From positions 6,258,559 through 6,293,558 of the forward strand of contig CM022678.1 of assembly GCA_012295275.1 (NCBI GenBank): a stretch of 35,000 bases of DNA. Reading direction: 5' to 3'. Numbering within the stretch: the stretch's first letter is position 1; the number at the start of each line of letters is the position of its first letter. The notes below the pieces were generated by a model that did no database searches, had not been told where the DNA came from, and worked only from the letters and a program-made list of their open reading frames with translations. Made by a program: the position numbers and the translations under genes. Below, piece after piece: positions 31,501 to 35,000 of this stretch. This stretch comes from Chrysomallon squamiferum. Lineage: Eukaryota > Mollusca > Gastropoda > Neomphalida > Peltospiridae.

Positions 31501-31700
31501 GTCTGAGACCAATAAATCATCTGCAACACGGCACATCCATAAACGATGCTAATGGAAGCAAATATGCAACAACATCAGCAGCATGCACAATGTCTATAGA
31601 TGCACAATGCTGTAATAAATATTTGAAATGGTGCAGCATGCATGCACTGGGAAGTACTGTGTGTGTTGTAATAATAATCATGAGAAGATCATAAAGAACC
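31501..31700. other. Complex DNA, possible regulatory segment
   Basis: Seen: ATGCTAAT (31546-31553), GCAAATATGC (31558-31567), a direct repeat ATGCACAATG (31583 and 31600) and the palindrome GCATGCATGC (31636). The first two resemble POU-domain octamer-type sites. Binding or enhancer activity is inference. Confidence 0.3.
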
Positions 31701-31854
31701 AAAAAAAAAAAAAAAAAAAAAAAAATGCATATTCTGTTTGCACTGATGTGTATCAAATGACATGTGATGAAAATAAAAATAAGTTAATAAATAAATAAAC
31801 AATGACAAGAGCAACAATAACAATAATAATAATGATGATGATGATAAAATGTTA
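31701..31854. repeat. A25 run and short triplet tracts
   Basis: A run at 31701-31725, then AAT and ATG triplets near 31815-31848. Confidence 0.9.
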
Positions 31855-31982
31855 AAGCTACTACAACCACGACTACTATACCTACTGTTATTACTTCTCA
31901 CACTACAACTATTTGTACTACTACTGCTACTACTAACAAATAAAGCTTTGGTCAAAATCAAATATCTGATACTAATAACACA

Positions 31983-32016
<34 letters not shown>

Positions 32017-32046
32017 TTAATAATAATAATAATAAAGCTTTGGTAA
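31855..32046. repeat. (ACT)n with 92-bp flanking duplication
   Basis: AAAGCTTTGGTCAAAATCAA at 31942 recurs as AAAGCTTTGGTAAAAATAAA at 32034. Both continue ATATCTGA. ACT triplets precede both copies and an (ACT)n-(AAT)n block lies between them. Confidence 0.88.
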
Positions 32047-32128
32047 AAATAAAATATCTGACAAAATATACAGCAAACTTCTTATAGTATACTACTAGTA
32101 ACTATTAACAAAACTAATACTACATGTA

Positions 32129-32132
<4 letters not shown>

Positions 32133-32184
<52 letters not shown>

Positions 32185-32325
32185 TAACAATAACAATAAC
32201 AATAACAATAACAGTAACAATAACAACAATAACAGTAATAACAATAATAATAAAAGTAATAACAATAATAATAATAATAATAATAATAAATAATAACAAT
32301 AACAATAACAATAACAATAATAATG
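32133..32325. repeat. (AAT)n / (AACAAT)n compound repeat
   Basis: AAT triplets, then AACAAT hexamers, then AAT and AACAAT again over about 190 bp. Minus-strand Leu/Ile-rich frames are artefacts. Confidence 0.96.
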
Positions 32326-32612
32326 AGATGATGTTAACGAAAAATTCCCTTTTCCTATAGAATACCAAATTATATCACACAGGCACGCATCAACTAACAA
32401 CATTTCATAGTGAATGTGGCTTTAGCTACAAAAATGTCTGTCTAGACCCTGCCCGCCCCCGCCCGCCTATGTTTTAACATTGTTTCCTCTCAGCCAAAAA
32501 AACAATGCAATTACAACAATCAGCACCTGTTAGCTAACAGCAAGGATAATTAGAGAGCAGTCTGGCAGTAACAGGAGTTAAATGTAAACAACCAGGAAAC
32601 TGCATAAGTGGG
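32326..32612. other. Complex DNA with a short GC-rich patch
   Basis: CTGCCCGCCCCCGCCCGCCT (32449-32468) is the most GC-rich stretch noticed. CACCTG (E-box type), GTAAACA (forkhead type) and AACAATG (Sox type) words lie within the next 140 bp. No initiator, TATA box or first exon could be supported, so it is not called a promoter. Confidence 0.35.
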
Positions 32613-32617
32613 TTAGT

Positions 32618-33010
<393 letters not shown>

Positions 33011-33360
33011 AGAGAAATAATCTAATTTTGATATGTAGTAGTGAAAAGAATTATGAACACCAAACAGACAGACAGACAGACAAACAGCAACAGATAAATA
33101 ATAAGAGTGTGGGGGAGTGTATATGAGAGATTCAGTCAGAAATATATATTAATAAGGATGGAGATGCCAGAAATACATAGAAAGAGATAAAAAAATAATG
33201 AATGAAAGAATGAGAAAAAGAAAAGGAGAGATACATACAGACTGAGAAAAGGGGCGAGAGAATGAGAGAAAGGAGTAAGAGAAATAAATAAGAAGAAAAG
33301 AAGAACAAGAACAAATATAAGATAGAGATAAAATGAACAGACACACAAACACTAAATGAA
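33011..33360. other. Purine-biased spacer with (ACAG)n
   Basis: ACAG run at about 33065-33082, then A/G-rich sequence. Minus-strand Phe/Leu/Ser-rich frames are composition artefacts. Confidence 0.7.
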
Positions 33361-33372
33361 ATAATAATAATG

Positions 33373-33423
<51 letters not shown>
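33361..33423. repeat. (AAT)n microsatellite
   Basis: About twenty AAT units with one ATG. Confidence 0.96.
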
Positions 33424-33424
<1 letters not shown>

Positions 33425-33870
33425 TTTGAACTTTTTTTTTTAAATTAAAAATTAAAAAAAAGAAAGAAACAAAAATGAGATTAAAAACAGTTACATTGAA
33501 ATACAAAACAAACAGAAACAGAAAGTAGAAAAAAAAACAGAGAGGAAGAAAGATTTGAACCAGCAGTCTACCACACCCAGACAAAAACCCCACTAAATCT
33601 TTTTAACACTCCACAGAACAGCAAACTAAACACTTTCACCATTCACGCCATATAAAAATGTTTACATAACACACACAATGTCACATCCTAATACCAACAA
33701 GGGCTACTAAAAAAAAAAAAAAAAAAAAATTTTTTAAAAACCACACCAACAACCCAGAGAAACACTTCTAATAAACTTTCACCTTCTAAGATATTAACTT
33801 TTTACAACACTCACCACTCACCTGTACCTACTGACAGTCAGGCTGTTTTTTTTTTTTTCCCTCAGGTCTC
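33424..33870. other. AT-rich spacer with A20-T6-A5 block
   Basis: A/T block at 33710-33740 and a T run near 33846-33858. No gene seen. Confidence 0.65.
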
Positions 33871-34125
33871 AAACGACTTACACCTGGTTGTTAACTCAGG
33901 TTGTACTGAAAGCTGGTTCGTGGTCACAGAACAGCGAGGTACATGATTCGCAGCATGTAGTCTGTGGTTAAAAACAAAAGAGTTATCTGTACTTGACTGT
34001 GAGGCTTGTTGAACTTGCTCGCACGAAGGTGATAGGTTACCTGTTAACTGATAAGGTAAATATTGATGTTAGAAGGTGAGTGTGAATGAATGACCTGAAC
34101 GTATTGTCCCTAGGGTTAAATAAAT
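33871..34125. other. Complex unique sequence
   Basis: About 250 bp without simple repeats and somewhat GC-richer. No gene or tRNA recognised. Confidence 0.5.
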
Positions 34126-34127
34126 AA

Positions 34128-34226
34128 ATGTGTGTGTGTGTATATATGTATATATATATATTAGACTTCATTCATAAATATGTTTATACGTATGTGTATA
34201 GATATATGCATATGTATATGTATATA

Positions 34227-34261
<35 letters not shown>

Positions 34262-34312
34262 CTGCATATATGTATATATGCCTGTGTATATATGTATGTA
34301 TTTTGCCTGTGT

Positions 34313-34344
<32 letters not shown>

Positions 34345-34420
34345 GTGTGTGTATTATCTATGCATTTTATGTGTGTGTGTTATAATATAAATATATATAC
34401 ACACACACACACACACATTC
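34128..34420. repeat. (TG)n/(TA)n compound and (CA)n
   Basis: Alternating TG and TATATG words, with perfect TG blocks near 34233-34262 and 34313-34335. It ends with TATATA and a (CA)n run (about 34398-34418) that is inverted relative to the TG blocks. Confidence 0.94.
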
Positions 34421-34568
34421 ATAATAATAATAATAGAACAGTATGTTTTATCATTCTCTATTTGTGTTGTACAGTTCACAACAAAAATATTAACATTTTG
34501 AACTTCATGGTAACATAAATTGTAATTTATATATATATATATTTCATTAAATCATATATGTCTGTATG

Positions 34569-34604
<36 letters not shown>

Positions 34605-35000
34605 ATCAGAAAGGGAACTTCTGCATGCATTACACCTTCAAATAAAACAGCACACACAACTGCCTTTAATTTAAAACAACAAACAAAAAAAAACAAAAAA
34701 TTTAAAACAAAAAAACAAATAATGTGCTCATTGAGAAGAAACACTCACATCGAAATTCCTACACCTACACATCTACTTTTTCTTTCTGGGTTACTTTCAA
34801 CAGTTTTATTTAACAGTAACACAGCACAGCACAGAACAATCTGCATTTCATTTCACTAGAACGCTGATGGAGGAGGACACACAAACTGTAATCTTGGCAG
34901 TTATTTTACTGATTGTAACAAACTGCAGCTATACCACTATCTAGTGTATTTCATTTTTTTTCATTTTTTTTTGTTGTCAGAATGATCCTCACTGTTTAAC
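34421..35000. other. AT-rich spacer with TA and TG tracts
   Basis: (AAT)n near 34422-34434, (TA)n near 34528-34542 and (TG)n/(TATG)n near 34566-34604. The rest is unique. A 97-codon frame begins in the TG tract and has no domain. Confidence 0.65.

Noticed and set aside
32095-32403. Minus-strand poly-Leu frame that could suggest a membrane protein
   Set aside because: The hydrophobic run is a translation of (AAT)n/(AACAAT)n; a second overlapping frame gives poly-Ile.

Overview
This 35 kb window looks like non-coding DNA of an animal nuclear genome. I find no protein-coding gene, exon series, rRNA or tRNA gene, bacterial-style operon, CRISPR array or recognisable autonomous transposon. All the longer open frames fall in (CA)n, (CT)n, (AG)n, (AAT)n, (ATCC)n or homopolymer tracts and read as low-complexity peptides. 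The DNA is AT-rich and unusually dense in simple repeats of every class. That fits an SSR-rich invertebrate such as a mollusc (cephalopod or gastropod) or a decapod crustacean, but nothing here diagnoses the species and I do not claim one.

Layout. 0-2 kb: a decayed tandem array (five recognisable monomers), then (CT)n and a purine-rich AGAC tract. 2-7 kb: (CA)n minisatellites with 38-bp and 66-bp units, a pure A53 tract, inverted TTTC/GAAA tracts, a decayed ~115-bp array, (GGAT)n, (CACT)n, TA-rich and (TG)n tracts. 7-10 kb: an 84-bp duplication, a decayed array carrying an (ATCC)n expansion, an array whose monomers are separated by poly-T, and a 154-bp duplication. 10-14 kb: three more decayed arrays with (AAT)n and (ACT)n tracts. 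14-16 kb: poly-A, a TGAC minisatellite, a long purine tract and (GATA)n. 16.5-18.0 kb: the clearest minisatellite, with 49-52-bp, 20-bp and 44-bp subfamilies of one ancestral unit. 18-23 kb: two candidate tRNA-derived SINE heads, (CA)n, a 107-bp duplication, (ATT)n and (CT)n. 23-26 kb: a more complex GC-richer island, then two decayed arrays. 26-29 kb: (CAA)n, (AAT)n, (GGAT)n, an array with an ACAG tract in nearly every monomer, and a 34-bp minisatellite. 29.9-31.5 kb: eleven diverged ~140-bp monomers. 31.5-35 kb: motif-rich unique DNA, (ACT)n, (AAT)n, three copies of a module with a ~125-bp (AG)n expansion in one, then TG/TA tracts.

There is no gene network to describe. The unifying observation is that much of the apparently unique AT-rich DNA between microsatellites consists of eroded local tandem arrays. 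At least ten of them have unrelated monomers of roughly 85-190 bp, often with a microsatellite or homopolymer at the same phase in successive monomers. This suggests local duplication coupled to microsatellite growth, rather than invasion by one satellite or transposon family. Spacings were counted by eye from anchor motifs; no alignment was run.
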